Below are positions 26,361 through 33,826 of a stretch of DNA of 64,000 nucleotides, piece by piece. Within the stretch, counting starts at the first letter, position 1, and every line of letters begins with the position of its first letter. The stretch comes from Acidimangrovimonas pyrenivorans (lineage in GTDB: Bacteria; Pseudomonadota; Alphaproteobacteria; Rhodobacterales; Rhodobacteraceae): assembly GCF_042643245.1 (NCBI RefSeq), contig NZ_JBHRSK010000004.1, positions 620,001 through 684,000 of the forward strand. Direction: 5' to 3'. The position numbers and the translations under genes are program-made. The notes below the pieces were generated by a model. The model ran no database searches. It was not told the DNA's origin and worked only from the letters and a program-made list of their open reading frames with translations.

Positions 26361-27677
26361 ATGACCAGCGCCACCGACCTGGCCAGCCGCTTCGACCTCG
26401 CCTTCTGGATCACCTGCGGCGCCATCCTGCTGCTGCTCGTGCTCTCGGCCTTCTTCTCGGGCTCGGAAACCGCGCTCACCGCCGCCTCGCGGCCCAAGCT
26501 GCGCGCCCAGGCCGACAAGGGCTCGTCCGGTGCCAACTGCGCGCTCAGGATCACCGAGGACAACGAGCGGCTGATCGGCGCGCTGCTGCTCGGCAACAAC
26601 GTCGTCAACATCCTCTCGGCCTCGCTCGCCACCGCGCTGTTCACCAAGGCCTTCGGCCAGAGCGGCGTCGCCTGGGCGACCCTGCTGATGACGCTGCTGG
26701 TGCTGATCTTCGCCGAGGTCCTGCCCAAGACCTACGCCATCACCAATGCCGAGACCGCCGCCGCGCGCGTCGCCCCGGCAATCCGCATCGTCACCATCCT
26801 GTTCTCGCCGCTGGTCTCGGCGGTCCGGCTCTTCGTCCGCGTCGTGCTCGCCGCCTTCGGCGTCAAGACCGATCCCGACAGCCGCATCCTCGCCCTGCGC
26901 GAGGAAATCGCCGGCGCCATCGCGCTCGGCCATTCCGAGGGCGCGGTCGAGAAGGAAGACCGCGACCGGCTGCTCGGCGCGCTCGACCTCTCCGACCGCA
27001 CCGTCGAGGAGGTGATGCTGCATCGCAGCCAGATCGAGATGCTGGATGCCGATGCCGATCCCGACACCATCGTGACCCAGTCGCTGGCCTCGCCCCATAC
27101 CCGCCTGCCCATCTTCCGCGACGAGCGCGAGAACATCATCGGCGTGCTGCATGCCAAGGACCTGCTGCGCGAGGTCGACCGGCTGGCGCGCGAACACGAG
27201 GGCGCGGGCCCCGCCATCGCCGATCTCGACGTCATGAAGGTGGCGATGAAGCCCTATTTCGTGCCCGAGACCACCGCGCTCGACGACCAGATGCGGCAAT
27301 TCCTGCGCCGCCACACCCATTTCGCGCTGGTGGTCGACGAATACGGCGCGCTGCGCGGCCTGATCACGCTCGAGGACATCCTCGAGGAGATCGTCGGCGA
27401 GATCACCGACGAGTTCGACATCGACGCCGAGATGCCGCTCAAGCGCAGCGAGAGTGGCGACTTCCTGGTCGAGGGCGCGATGACGATCCGCGACCTCAAC
27501 CGCGCCACCGACTGGAACCTGCCCGACGACGAGGCCAACACCGTCGCCGGGCTGGTGATCCACGAGGCCCAGATGATCCCCAACGAGGGCCAGGTCTTCA
27601 GCTTCCACGGCTTCCGCTTCGAAGTGGTGACGCGGAAGGAGAACCGCATCACCAGGCTGAAGATCCGCCCGCTCTAG
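26361..27677 (+). CDS. CorC/HlyC-type CNNM membrane protein with CBS pair
   Basis: 438 aa. The N-terminal DUF21/CNNM membrane domain (about 1-190; AFFSGSETALTAASRPKLRA, GALLLGNNVVNILSASLATA, FAEVLPKTYAITNAE) precedes a CBS pair (about 205-330; VMLHRSQIEMLD, HTRLPIFRDERENIIGVLHA, FALVVDEYGALRGLITLEDI). A CorC/HlyC C-terminal domain follows (about 345-438). Family members are linked to magnesium or cobalt efflux and resistance; the role here is inferred. All domains are complete. A GC stem (27679-27702) lies between it and the convergent gene at 27710. Confidence 0.93.
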   Translation: MTSATDLASRFDLAFWITCGAILLLLVLSAFFSGSETALTAASRPKLRAQADKGSSGANCALRITEDNERLIGALLLGNNVVNILSASLATALFTKAFGQSGVAWATLLMTLLVLIFAEVLPKTYAITNAETAAARVAPAIRIVTILFSPLVSAVRLFVRVVLAAFGVKTDPDSRILALREEIAGAIALGHSEGAVEKEDRDRLLGALDLSDRTVEEVMLHRSQIEMLDADADPDTIVTQSLASPHTRLPIFRDERENIIGVLHAKDLLREVDRLAREHEGAGPAIADLDVMKVAMKPYFVPETTALDDQMRQFLRRHTHFALVVDEYGALRGLITLEDILEEIVGEITDEFDIDAEMPLKRSESGDFLVEGAMTIRDLNRATDWNLPDDEANTVAGLVIHEAQMIPNEGQVFSFHGFRFEVVTRKENRITRLKIRPL

Positions 27678-27678
27678 G

Positions 27679-27702
27679 CCGGGGCGCCCAAAGGCACCCC
27701 GG
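27679..27702. terminator. Stem-loop between convergent genes
   Basis: CCGGGGcGCC and GGCaCCCCGG pair with one mismatch around a CAAA loop, just after the CorC-type stop and just before the stop of the convergent gene. No U-run, so termination strength is doubtful. Confidence 0.5.
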
Positions 27703-27709
27703 GGCCGGA

Positions 27710-28105
27710 TCAGCCCACCAGGATATGGTCGGCCAACCCGTCCAGCGTGGTCAGGCCGTGCAGCGTCACCGTGCTGCCGCCGGCCAGGTCGAAGACGACG
27801 CCGTCGCTGACCTGGGCGTGGTAGATCACCGTCTGGTTATGCGCCGTCCCCCAGTCGATCGTGCCGAGGAACTCCTGGACGAAGGGGCGCTCGAAACTGT
27901 GATTGGCGATCGTCAGATCCGCGTTGCAGGCGTTGAGATCGGTCCAGACATTGGGGACGAAGTCGCCGTTGGTGTGATCGAGACTGTAGGTGAAGGTGGG
28001 CGAGTCGTCCGCGACGACCACCGTGAGTTGTGCCGGCTCTACGCTAATGGGTGTATCGGTCGTATCGTTGTGGCCTGCCACCCCGGTAAGCGTATAGGTC
28101 GTCAT
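27710..28105 (-). CDS. Small beta-rich protein of unknown function
   Basis: 131 aa, acidic, rich in Thr, Val, Asp and Asn, with no signal peptide, membrane helix or catalytic motif I recognise. Phrases such as YTLTGVAGHNDTTDT, FTYSLDHTNGDFV and GGSTVTLHGLTTLDGLADHI suggest beta strands and look like repeat-type secreted or Hint-linked domains seen in Rhodobacteraceae; that likeness is a guess. Start ATG 28105 has a GAGGA ribosome site 8 bp upstream. Its promoter region (28106-28180) is strikingly AT-rich. It may be recently acquired or stress-controlled. Function unknown. Confidence 0.75.
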   Translation of the reverse strand: MTTYTLTGVAGHNDTTDTPISVEPAQLTVVVADDSPTFTYSLDHTNGDFVPNVWTDLNACNADLTIANHSFERPFVQEFLGTIDWGTAHNQTVIYHAQVSDGVVFDLAGGSTVTLHGLTTLDGLADHILVG

Positions 28106-28294
28106 CGCGCATTCCTCATGATATACACTTTAACTTCACGCGAGAATACTTTGACTTAATTCAATATTTATTCACTCCAGGCAGATCCAGAAGGTAGAAA
28201 CGCCCACCGCGGCGGTCAACCGCCACGGAGACGTGTCCGGCAGACCGCCGTCGCCCTTAAGCTGTATCTCGGTCAGGTGTGGCGCCGCCGCCAC

Positions 28295-29851
28295 TCAGCG
28301 GCTCTTGAACAGGCCCCCGAGGATGCCGCGGACCACCGCGCGGCCGGTGCGCGAGCCGAGTTGGCGGGCGAAGCTCTTGGCGAAGGTCTCGGCGACGCTG
28401 TCCGAGCGGCGCGAGGAACTGCGGGCGGGGCTGCGCGGCGCCTGGACCCGGGTCGCGCGGCTGTAGCTGCCGCCGTAGCGGCGGGCGGCGCGATAGCCGT
28501 CGTCCGCGTCCGGTTCCGCCGGCGCCTTCTCCTCGGCCTCCTGCGCCGCGGCCTCGGCCCGGCGCTGCAGCTTCTCGAAGGCGCTGTCGCGGTCGAGCGG
28601 CGTGTCGTACTTGCCCTGCAGCGGCGAGGCGGCGATCAGCGCGGCACGCTCGGCCGGGGTGATCGTGCCCAGCCGCGACGACGGCGGCCGGATCAGGCTC
28701 CGCTCGGCGACGCCGGGCACGCCCTTGGCCTCGAGGAAGGACGTCACCGCCTCGCCGGTGCCGACCTCGCGGATCGCGTCCTCGATCGAGAAGCGCGGGT
28801 TGTCGCGGTAGTTCTGCGCCGCCTGGCGCAGCTCCTTGCGGTCCTTGGCGGTGAAGGCGCGCAGCGCGTGCTGGACCCGGTTGCCGAGCTGGCCGAGGAT
28901 GTCCTCGGGCACGTCGGCCGGGTTCTGGGTGATGAAATAGACGCCGACACCCTTGGAGCGGATCAGCCGCGCCACCTGCTCGACCTTGTCGATCAGCGGC
29001 TTGGGCGCGTCGTCGAACAGCAGATGCGCCTCGTCGAAGAAGAAGACCAGCCTGGGCTTGTCGGGATTGCCGACCTCGGGCAGCTCCTCGAACAGCTCGG
29101 ACAGCAGCCACAGCAGGAAGGTGGCGTAGAGCCGCGGCGAGGCCATCAGCCTGTCGGCGGCGAGGATGTTGATCCGGCCCCTGCCCGCGCCATCGGTGGT
29201 CATCAGGTCGGCCAGTTCCAGCGCCGGCTCGCCGAAGAACTGGCTGGCGCCCTGGTTCTCCAGCACCAGCAATTGGCGCTGGATCGCGCCGACCGAGGCG
29301 GCCGAGACATTGCCGTAGCGCAGGCCGATCTCGTCGGCATTCTCGCCGATGAAGACCAGCAGAGCGCGCAGGTCCTTGAGGTCGAGCAGCGCCAACCCCT
29401 CCTCGTCGGCCAGCCGGAAGGCGATGTTCATCACCCCCTCCTGCGCATCGGTCAGCTCGAGCAGCCGCGACAGCATCAAGGGCCCCATCTCGGCCACGGT
29501 GGTCCGGATCGGGTGGCCCTGTTCGCCGAACAGATCCCAGAAGGTGACCGGGAAGGCCTCGTAGCGATAGTCGGAGAAACCGATCGTGGCGGCACGGCTC
29601 ATGAAGGCGTCGTGCAGCTTGAACGCCGCCGAGCCGGCCATCGCCAGCCCCGCCAGGTCGCCCTTGACGTCGGCCAGCACCACCGGCACGCCATTGGCCG
29701 AGAAGCTCTCGGCCAGGATCTGCAGCGTCACCGTCTTGCCGGTGCCGGTCGCGCCGGCGATCAGCCCGTGACGATTGGCATATTTCAGCAGCAGATGCTG
29801 CGGCTCGCCATGATCCGGTCCGCCGCCGCCCACGAAGATCGCCCCGTCCAT
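28295..29851 (-). CDS. HerA-like helicase/ATPase (DUF853)
   Basis: 518 aa. Walker A GATGTGKT is at residues 33-40, Walker B at LVFFFDEAHLLFDD, then a sensor-like FITQNPADVP. The family is the YjgR/HerA-like DUF853 ATPases; its cellular role is not settled. The C-terminal 100 residues are Arg/Ser/Ala-rich and poorly conserved (AAAQEAEEKAPAEPDADDGY, then an SRRSDS region). Start at 29851 (MDGAIFVGGG) is chosen for its GGAGG ribosome site 5 bp away; 21 upstream in-frame codons read as noise. No nuclease gene (nurA) is next to it. Confidence 0.92.
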   Translation of the reverse strand: MDGAIFVGGGGPDHGEPQHLLLKYANRHGLIAGATGTGKTVTLQILAESFSANGVPVVLADVKGDLAGLAMAGSAAFKLHDAFMSRAATIGFSDYRYEAFPVTFWDLFGEQGHPIRTTVAEMGPLMLSRLLELTDAQEGVMNIAFRLADEEGLALLDLKDLRALLVFIGENADEIGLRYGNVSAASVGAIQRQLLVLENQGASQFFGEPALELADLMTTDGAGRGRINILAADRLMASPRLYATFLLWLLSELFEELPEVGNPDKPRLVFFFDEAHLLFDDAPKPLIDKVEQVARLIRSKGVGVYFITQNPADVPEDILGQLGNRVQHALRAFTAKDRKELRQAAQNYRDNPRFSIEDAIREVGTGEAVTSFLEAKGVPGVAERSLIRPPSSRLGTITPAERAALIAASPLQGKYDTPLDRDSAFEKLQRRAEAAAQEAEEKAPAEPDADDGYRAARRYGGSYSRATRVQAPRSPARSSSRRSDSVAETFAKSFARQLGSRTGRAVVRGILGGLFKSR

Positions 29852-29919
29852 ACCGCCTCCTCGTCTGACTGACATAGATGTGAATACGCCGCCGCGGGCG
29901 CAGAGCAAACACATTCTTT

Positions 29920-30031
29920 AGCCGATGGCGTCAGGCTGCCCCCCTGTCCGGGCGGCGCGATCCGCGCGGGCAGGACTTCCTCCCTGTCCGACTGGCCGCG
30001 CCGCTCCGGTGGCGCGGCATTTTTCTTTTTC
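29920..30031 (+). ncRNA. Candidate small RNA with anti-Shine-Dalgarno loop
   Basis: The 5' end is approximate; no clear promoter was found. The RNA would carry GGAC (29973-29976), a nine-base loop TTCCTCCCT (29977-29985), and GTCC (29986-29989), then a terminator stem GCCGCGCC/GGCGCGGC (29995-30002, 30011-30018) and the U-rich tail ATTTTTCTTTTT. A CCUCCC loop exposed on a short stem is typical of alphaproteobacterial trans-acting small RNAs that pair with ribosome-binding sites. CCCTGTCCG occurs twice (29942, 29982). It could instead be a leader or remnant. Confidence 0.45.
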
Positions 30032-30062
30032 GTTCCAAGGGCTCCTCTCGACGGTTTTACTG

Positions 30063-30167
30063 TTGACGCATGACGGGTAACTTCGTAGCGTTCGGCCAAT
30101 ACAAAGTCGGCCGGTCCGACGGGGAGCATAAAAATAGACGGAAAAGGGCCCGCCGAGGGCCCTTTTT
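30063..30167 (+). ncRNA. Second candidate small RNA
   Basis: A -35-like TTGACG (30063-30068) and, 17 bp on, a weak -10 (TAGCGT, 30086-30091) precede a possible RNA of about 70 nt. It would have hairpin GTCGG/CCGAC (30106-30120), an A-rich linker (gcataaaaatagac) and terminator AAAAGGGCCC/GGGCCCTTTT (30142-30151, 30157-30166). The terminator is symmetric and could stop either strand, but no minus-strand gene reads into it. The promoter match is poor, so confidence is low. Confidence 0.35.
30142..30167. terminator. Perfect bidirectional terminator
   Basis: Ten-bp perfect stem AAAAGGGCCC/GGGCCCTTTT with GCCGA loop. It has T/A runs on both sides. Confidence 0.85.
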
Positions 30168-30338
30168 CATGTCCGCGCCCCTGCCGCGCCCTGCCCGCCC
30201 CGTCCAGCACTCCGAAGCTCTGCTGCATGAGCAGCTTTCCGCCGCGACCGGGCTGCGGCATCGTGGATTCCGGCCTGACATCCCCGCCCCGCCATGCTAC
30301 ACCCGCCGGCGGATTTACCGATCACCATGGGAGCCGAA

Positions 30339-31019
30339 ATGTCCAACCTGACCAAAGCTCTGACCCTGGCGCTCGCGCTGCCTTTCGCGCAGGCCGCCAT
30401 CGCGCAGGACAGCACGGCCCAGCCGGGCGACGCCACCAAGCCCGCCGACACCCAGACCGCTCCGGCCGCTGCCGGCGACACCACGCCGTCCACGGATCAG
30501 GGCCTGTCGATGGGCAAGGACGTGCCCGGTTCGCTGTATTTCAAGGACAGCTTCGACGACTGGAAGATGCGCTGCACCCACATGCCGAAGGGCAACGACC
30601 CGTGCGAGCTCTACCAGCTGCTCCGCGACGACCAGAACAACCCGGTTTCCGAGGTCAGCATCTTCCCGCTGCCGCCCGGGGGCCAGGCGATCGCCGGCGC
30701 GACCATCGTCACGCCGCTGGAAACCCTGCTGACCCGCGACATCACCATCCAGGTCGATGGCCAGGGCGGCAAGCGCTACCCGTTCAGCTGGTGCACCCAG
30801 GCCGGCTGCTTCGCCCGCGTCGGCTTCACCGCCGAGGATCTGGCCGCCTTCAGGAAGGGCGCCAAGGCGTCGGTGAGCATCGTGCCGGTCGCCGCCCCGA
30901 ACCAGGTCATCACCCTGCCGATGTCGCTCAAGGGCTTCACCGCGGGCTTCGCGGCGGTCGAGGAGAACAACAACAAGGTCCGGGCCAACATGCCCGACGC
31001 CACGGCACCGAAGAACTGA
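30339..31019 (+). CDS. Invasion-associated locus B (IalB) family protein
   Basis: Secreted/periplasmic protein of 226 aa. A signal peptide (1 to about 22, LTLALALPFAQAAIA) is followed by a Thr/Pro/Ala-rich stretch to about 60 and the IalB core (FDDWKMRCTHMPKGNDPCEL, SIFPLPPGGQAIAGATIVTP, FSWCTQAGCFARVGF). Four Cys in two CxnC arrangements could form disulfides. Start MSNLTKAL has a GGGAGCC ribosome site. The family was named in Bartonella, but most members are in non-pathogens; the role here is unknown. A UUCG-tetraloop terminator follows. Confidence 0.88.
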   Translation: MSNLTKALTLALALPFAQAAIAQDSTAQPGDATKPADTQTAPAAAGDTTPSTDQGLSMGKDVPGSLYFKDSFDDWKMRCTHMPKGNDPCELYQLLRDDQNNPVSEVSIFPLPPGGQAIAGATIVTPLETLLTRDITIQVDGQGGKRYPFSWCTQAGCFARVGFTAEDLAAFRKGAKASVSIVPVAAPNQVITLPMSLKGFTAGFAAVEENNNKVRANMPDATAPKN

Positions 31020-31069
31020 GCTGCAGACCTGGACCGCAGACCTGACGCCGGCCAGGCCTGACGGATCGA

Positions 31070-31100
31070 GACGCCGCCCTTCGGGGCGGCGTCTTGCGTT
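31070..31100 (+). terminator. Terminator of the IalB-family gene
   Basis: GACGCCGCCC (31070-31079) and GGGCGGCGTC (31084-31093) around a TTCG tetraloop, followed by TTGCGTTTG. Very stable stem, short U-run. Confidence 0.8.
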
Positions 31101-31172
31101 TGTCTCGTCCTGAAGAAGGAGGGCGCTCAGGGCCCTTGTCGCCTGGCATCGCGGCGCAGCCGCCGCGCCGGC

Positions 31173-32381
31173 TCACACCCGGCGCAGGGCCAGCACCGCG
31201 TTCAGCCCGCCGAAGGCGAAGGCGTTGGACAGCACCACCTCGACCCTGGCCTCGCGCGCCTCGTTCGGCACCACGTCGAGCGCGCATTCCGGGTCGGGCT
31301 CCTGGTAGCCGATGGTCGGCGCGATCACCCCGTCGCGCAGCGCCATGATGCAGGCCAGCAGCTCGACCGCGCCGGTGCCGCCGATCAGGTGGCCATGCAT
31401 CGACTTGGTCGACGAGATCATCAGCGCGTCGGCATGGTGGCCGAAGACATCGGCGACGGCGGCGCATTCGGTCTTGTCGTTGGCGGCGGTGCCGGTGCCG
31501 TGGGCGTTGATGTAGCCCACTTCCTCGCCAGCGATCCGGGCGTCGCGCAGGGCGCCGGAAATCGCCCGCGCCGCGCCCTGCATCGACGGCATGACGATGT
31601 CGGCGGCGTCCGAGGTCATGGCGAAGCCGACCACCTCGGCCAGGATCTCCGCGCCCCGCGCCCGGGCGTGCTCGTATTCCTCGAAGACGAAGATCGCCGC
31701 GCCCTCGCCCTGCACCATGCCGTTGCGGTTGGCGCTGAACGGCCGGCAGGCATCGCGCGACATCACCCGCAGCCCCTCCCAGGCCTTGATGCCGCCGAAG
31801 CACAGCATCGATTCCGAGCCGCCGGTCAGCATCGCCTTGGTCATGCCGGAGCGGATCATGTGGAAGGCCTGGCCCATGGCGTGGTTGGAACTGGCGCAGG
31901 CGGTGGCGACGGTGAAGCTCGGCCCCTTGAGGTTATGCGCCATCGAGACGTGGCTGGCCGCGGCGTTGTTCATCAGCTTGGGCACGACGAAGGGGTGGAC
32001 GCGGTTCTTGCCCTCCTCGTAGACCGCCCGGTAATTGTCGTCCCAGGTGTTGACGCCGCCGCCGGCGGTGCCCAGCACCACCCCGGCCTCGTAGCCCAGC
32101 CGGCCGTCGAAATTCAGCCCCGACTGGGCCACGGCCTGGCGCGCGGCCAGCAGGGTGAACTGGGTGAAGCGGTCGTAGAGGACGATCTGCTGGCGGTTGA
32201 AATGGCTCTCGGCATCCCAGTCATGGACCTGGCCGCCGATCCGGATCGACAGCCGCTCGACATCGCGGATATCCAGCTCCGTGATGCCGCAGCGCCCCTC
32301 GCGGAACGCCTCGAGCGTGCCGGGCACGTCATGGGCCAGCGCGTTGATGGTTCCGGCCCCGGTGATGACCACGCGGTTCAT
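31173..32381 (-). CDS. Beta-ketoacyl-ACP synthase (FabF/KAS II type)
   Basis: Elongates acyl chains by condensing malonyl-ACP. The 402-aa thiolase fold has the catalytic Cys162 in ATACASSNHAMG and the two His motifs NAHGTGTAANDK and SMHGHLIGGTGAVE. It is 8 bp after a dedicated ACP gene, which follows lpxD. In Rhodobacterales such an ACP-KAS pair next to lpxD is likely to make the unusual acyl chains of lipid A rather than bulk fatty acids; that is inference. It is last in the minus-strand run from 35461. Confidence 0.93.
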   Translation of the reverse strand: MNRVVITGAGTINALAHDVPGTLEAFREGRCGITELDIRDVERLSIRIGGQVHDWDAESHFNRQQIVLYDRFTQFTLLAARQAVAQSGLNFDGRLGYEAGVVLGTAGGGVNTWDDNYRAVYEEGKNRVHPFVVPKLMNNAAASHVSMAHNLKGPSFTVATACASSNHAMGQAFHMIRSGMTKAMLTGGSESMLCFGGIKAWEGLRVMSRDACRPFSANRNGMVQGEGAAIFVFEEYEHARARGAEILAEVVGFAMTSDAADIVMPSMQGAARAISGALRDARIAGEEVGYINAHGTGTAANDKTECAAVADVFGHHADALMISSTKSMHGHLIGGTGAVELLACIMALRDGVIAPTIGYQEPDPECALDVVPNEAREARVEVVLSNAFAFGGLNAVLALRRV

Positions 32382-32389
32382 CGCAAGGC

Positions 32390-32656
32390 TCAGCCCTTCT
32401 GCTCGGCGACCAGCCCCTCGACCGCGGCGATGATCGCAGCCACCGAGGAGATGTCGAAATCGCTCTCCGAAGGATCGTTGGCGTTGAATGGCACCGAGAT
32501 ATCAAAGGCTTCCTCGATGGCGAAGATCGACTCGACCAGCCCGAGGCTGTCGATCCCCAGCTCCTCGAGCGTCGCTTCGGGTTTCACGTCCGGCACCTCG
32601 AGCACCGCCTGTTCGGCGATGATCGCGATCACCCTGTCCTTCACGCTGTCCGTCAT
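32390..32656 (-). CDS. Acyl carrier protein (specialised, lipid-A associated by context)
   Basis: 88 aa, acidic, with the phosphopantetheine attachment Ser in LGIDSLGLVES. It is divergent from housekeeping AcpP (which has GADSLDTVE) and resembles the longer lipid-A ACPs (IFAIEEAFDISVPFN). Downstream is a ketoacyl synthase (8 bp), upstream lpxD (33 bp). The carrier probably delivers hydroxy- or oxo-acyl chains to lipid A synthesis; this rests on context and on the related AcpXL group. It is intact. Confidence 0.9.
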   Translation of the reverse strand: MTDSVKDRVIAIIAEQAVLEVPDVKPEATLEELGIDSLGLVESIFAIEEAFDISVPFNANDPSESDFDISSVAAIIAAVEGLVAEQKG

Positions 32657-32689
32657 ACGCCGCTTCCCTCGCCGCCTGCGTGGCCGTGT

Positions 32690-33781
32690 TTACTCAGACT
32701 GCGCCAGCTTTGAAACCGCTTTTTGCAGCTCCGCCACCTGCGCGAAAAGCCGCGGCAGCCGCCGCAGGTTCTTGTAGCTTTCGATGTTGCTTTCCATCTT
32801 CACCGCCGGGTAGCCCATCATCGCCCGGCCCGAGGCCACGTTCGACAGCACCTTGGTGGCGGCGGCGATGATGACGTCGTCACCGATCTGCAGGTTGTCG
32901 GCCAGGCCGGACTGGCCGCCCATCACCAGCCGGTCGCCGGTCCGGGTCGAGCCGGCGATGCCGGACTGCGCCGCCATCAGGCAATCGCGGCCCATCACCA
33001 CGTTGTGGGCAATGTGGCACAGGTTGTCGAGCTTGCAGCCGCTGCCGATCTCGGTGTCGCGGATGGTGCCGCGGTCGATGCAGGTATTGGCGCCCAGCTC
33101 GACATCGTCGCCGATGGCCACCGATCCCAGGGAATGGATGCGGGTCCAGCTCTGCGCCCGGATTTCGCTGCGTTGTCCAAGGCTTGAGCGGACTTCCTCA
33201 ACCCCCGACTTCTCCGGCGTGACGAAGGACAGCCCGTCCGCCCCGACCACCGCGCCGGGCTGGGCGATGAAGCGGTCGCCGATCACCACCCGGGCGCCGA
33301 TCCGCACCCCGGCCAGCAGCAGCGCGTCGGCGCCGATCCGGGCCTCCTCGGCGATGGTGGCATGGGCGGCGATGCGGGCGTTGGCGCCGATCTGCGCGCC
33401 CCGGCCGATGACCACGAAAGGCCCGATCGCCGCGCCCGCGCCGATCTCGGCGGTCGCGTCGATCACGGCGCTGGGATGAATGCCCGGCGCGATCTCGGGC
33501 CCGGGATCGAGCAGCCGGGTCAGCCCCGACAGGGCGTAGCGCGGCCGCGGCACGAAGAGCGCGGCGGCCAGACCGAGCGCGCGCCAGTCGGCGCCCTCCC
33601 ACAGGATCGCCGCCTGCGCCGCGCCCTGCGCCAGCCCCTCGCCGTATCTCGGATCCATCGCCAGCGCCAGGTCGGTCGGTCCCGCCTGCGCCGGCTCGGC
33701 CGCGCCCTCGATCACCAGGTCGAGCGCCCCCTCGGCGCGCGCGCCGAGCGCCTCGGCGATCTCTGCGATGCGATAGCCCAT
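32690..33781 (-). CDS. lpxD: UDP-3-O-acylglucosamine N-acyltransferase
   Basis: Transfers a 3-hydroxyacyl chain from ACP to UDP-3-O-acyl-glucosamine in lipid A synthesis. The 363-aa protein has an N-terminal uridine-binding domain (1 to about 100) and a left-handed beta-helix of hexapeptide repeats (about 100-320; IGAGAAIGPFVVIGRGAQIG and so on). The catalytic His motif is in NLCHIAHNVVMG. It is separated from bamA/ompH, its usual neighbours in enterics. The ACP and ketoacyl synthase downstream suggest a local acyl supply module. Confidence 0.94.
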   Translation of the reverse strand: MGYRIAEIAEALGARAEGALDLVIEGAAEPAQAGPTDLALAMDPRYGEGLAQGAAQAAILWEGADWRALGLAAALFVPRPRYALSGLTRLLDPGPEIAPGIHPSAVIDATAEIGAGAAIGPFVVIGRGAQIGANARIAAHATIAEEARIGADALLLAGVRIGARVVIGDRFIAQPGAVVGADGLSFVTPEKSGVEEVRSSLGQRSEIRAQSWTRIHSLGSVAIGDDVELGANTCIDRGTIRDTEIGSGCKLDNLCHIAHNVVMGRDCLMAAQSGIAGSTRTGDRLVMGGQSGLADNLQIGDDVIIAAATKVLSNVASGRAMMGYPAVKMESNIESYKNLRRLPRLFAQVAELQKAVSKLAQSE

Positions 33782-33826
33782 CCCCGGCTCCGTGCTGCCG
33801 GCGGCCCGCTGCCGCCTGCGCCCGCT

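Larger units (their letters stand above)
29852..30338. other. Divergent intergenic region containing two plus-strand terminators
   Basis: 487 bp between the starts of the divergent DUF853 and IalB-like genes. No protein gene is convincing. Two strong plus-strand terminators (29995-30031 and 30142-30167) cannot serve either neighbouring mRNA, because both genes are transcribed away from this region. They imply short independent transcripts, annotated below as candidate small RNAs. Confidence 0.7.

Noticed and set aside
28295..29851. HerA-like ATPase as a defence (HerA/Sir2/DUF4297) system
   Set aside because: No effector or NurA gene is next to it, and DUF853 members are widespread stand-alone proteins.
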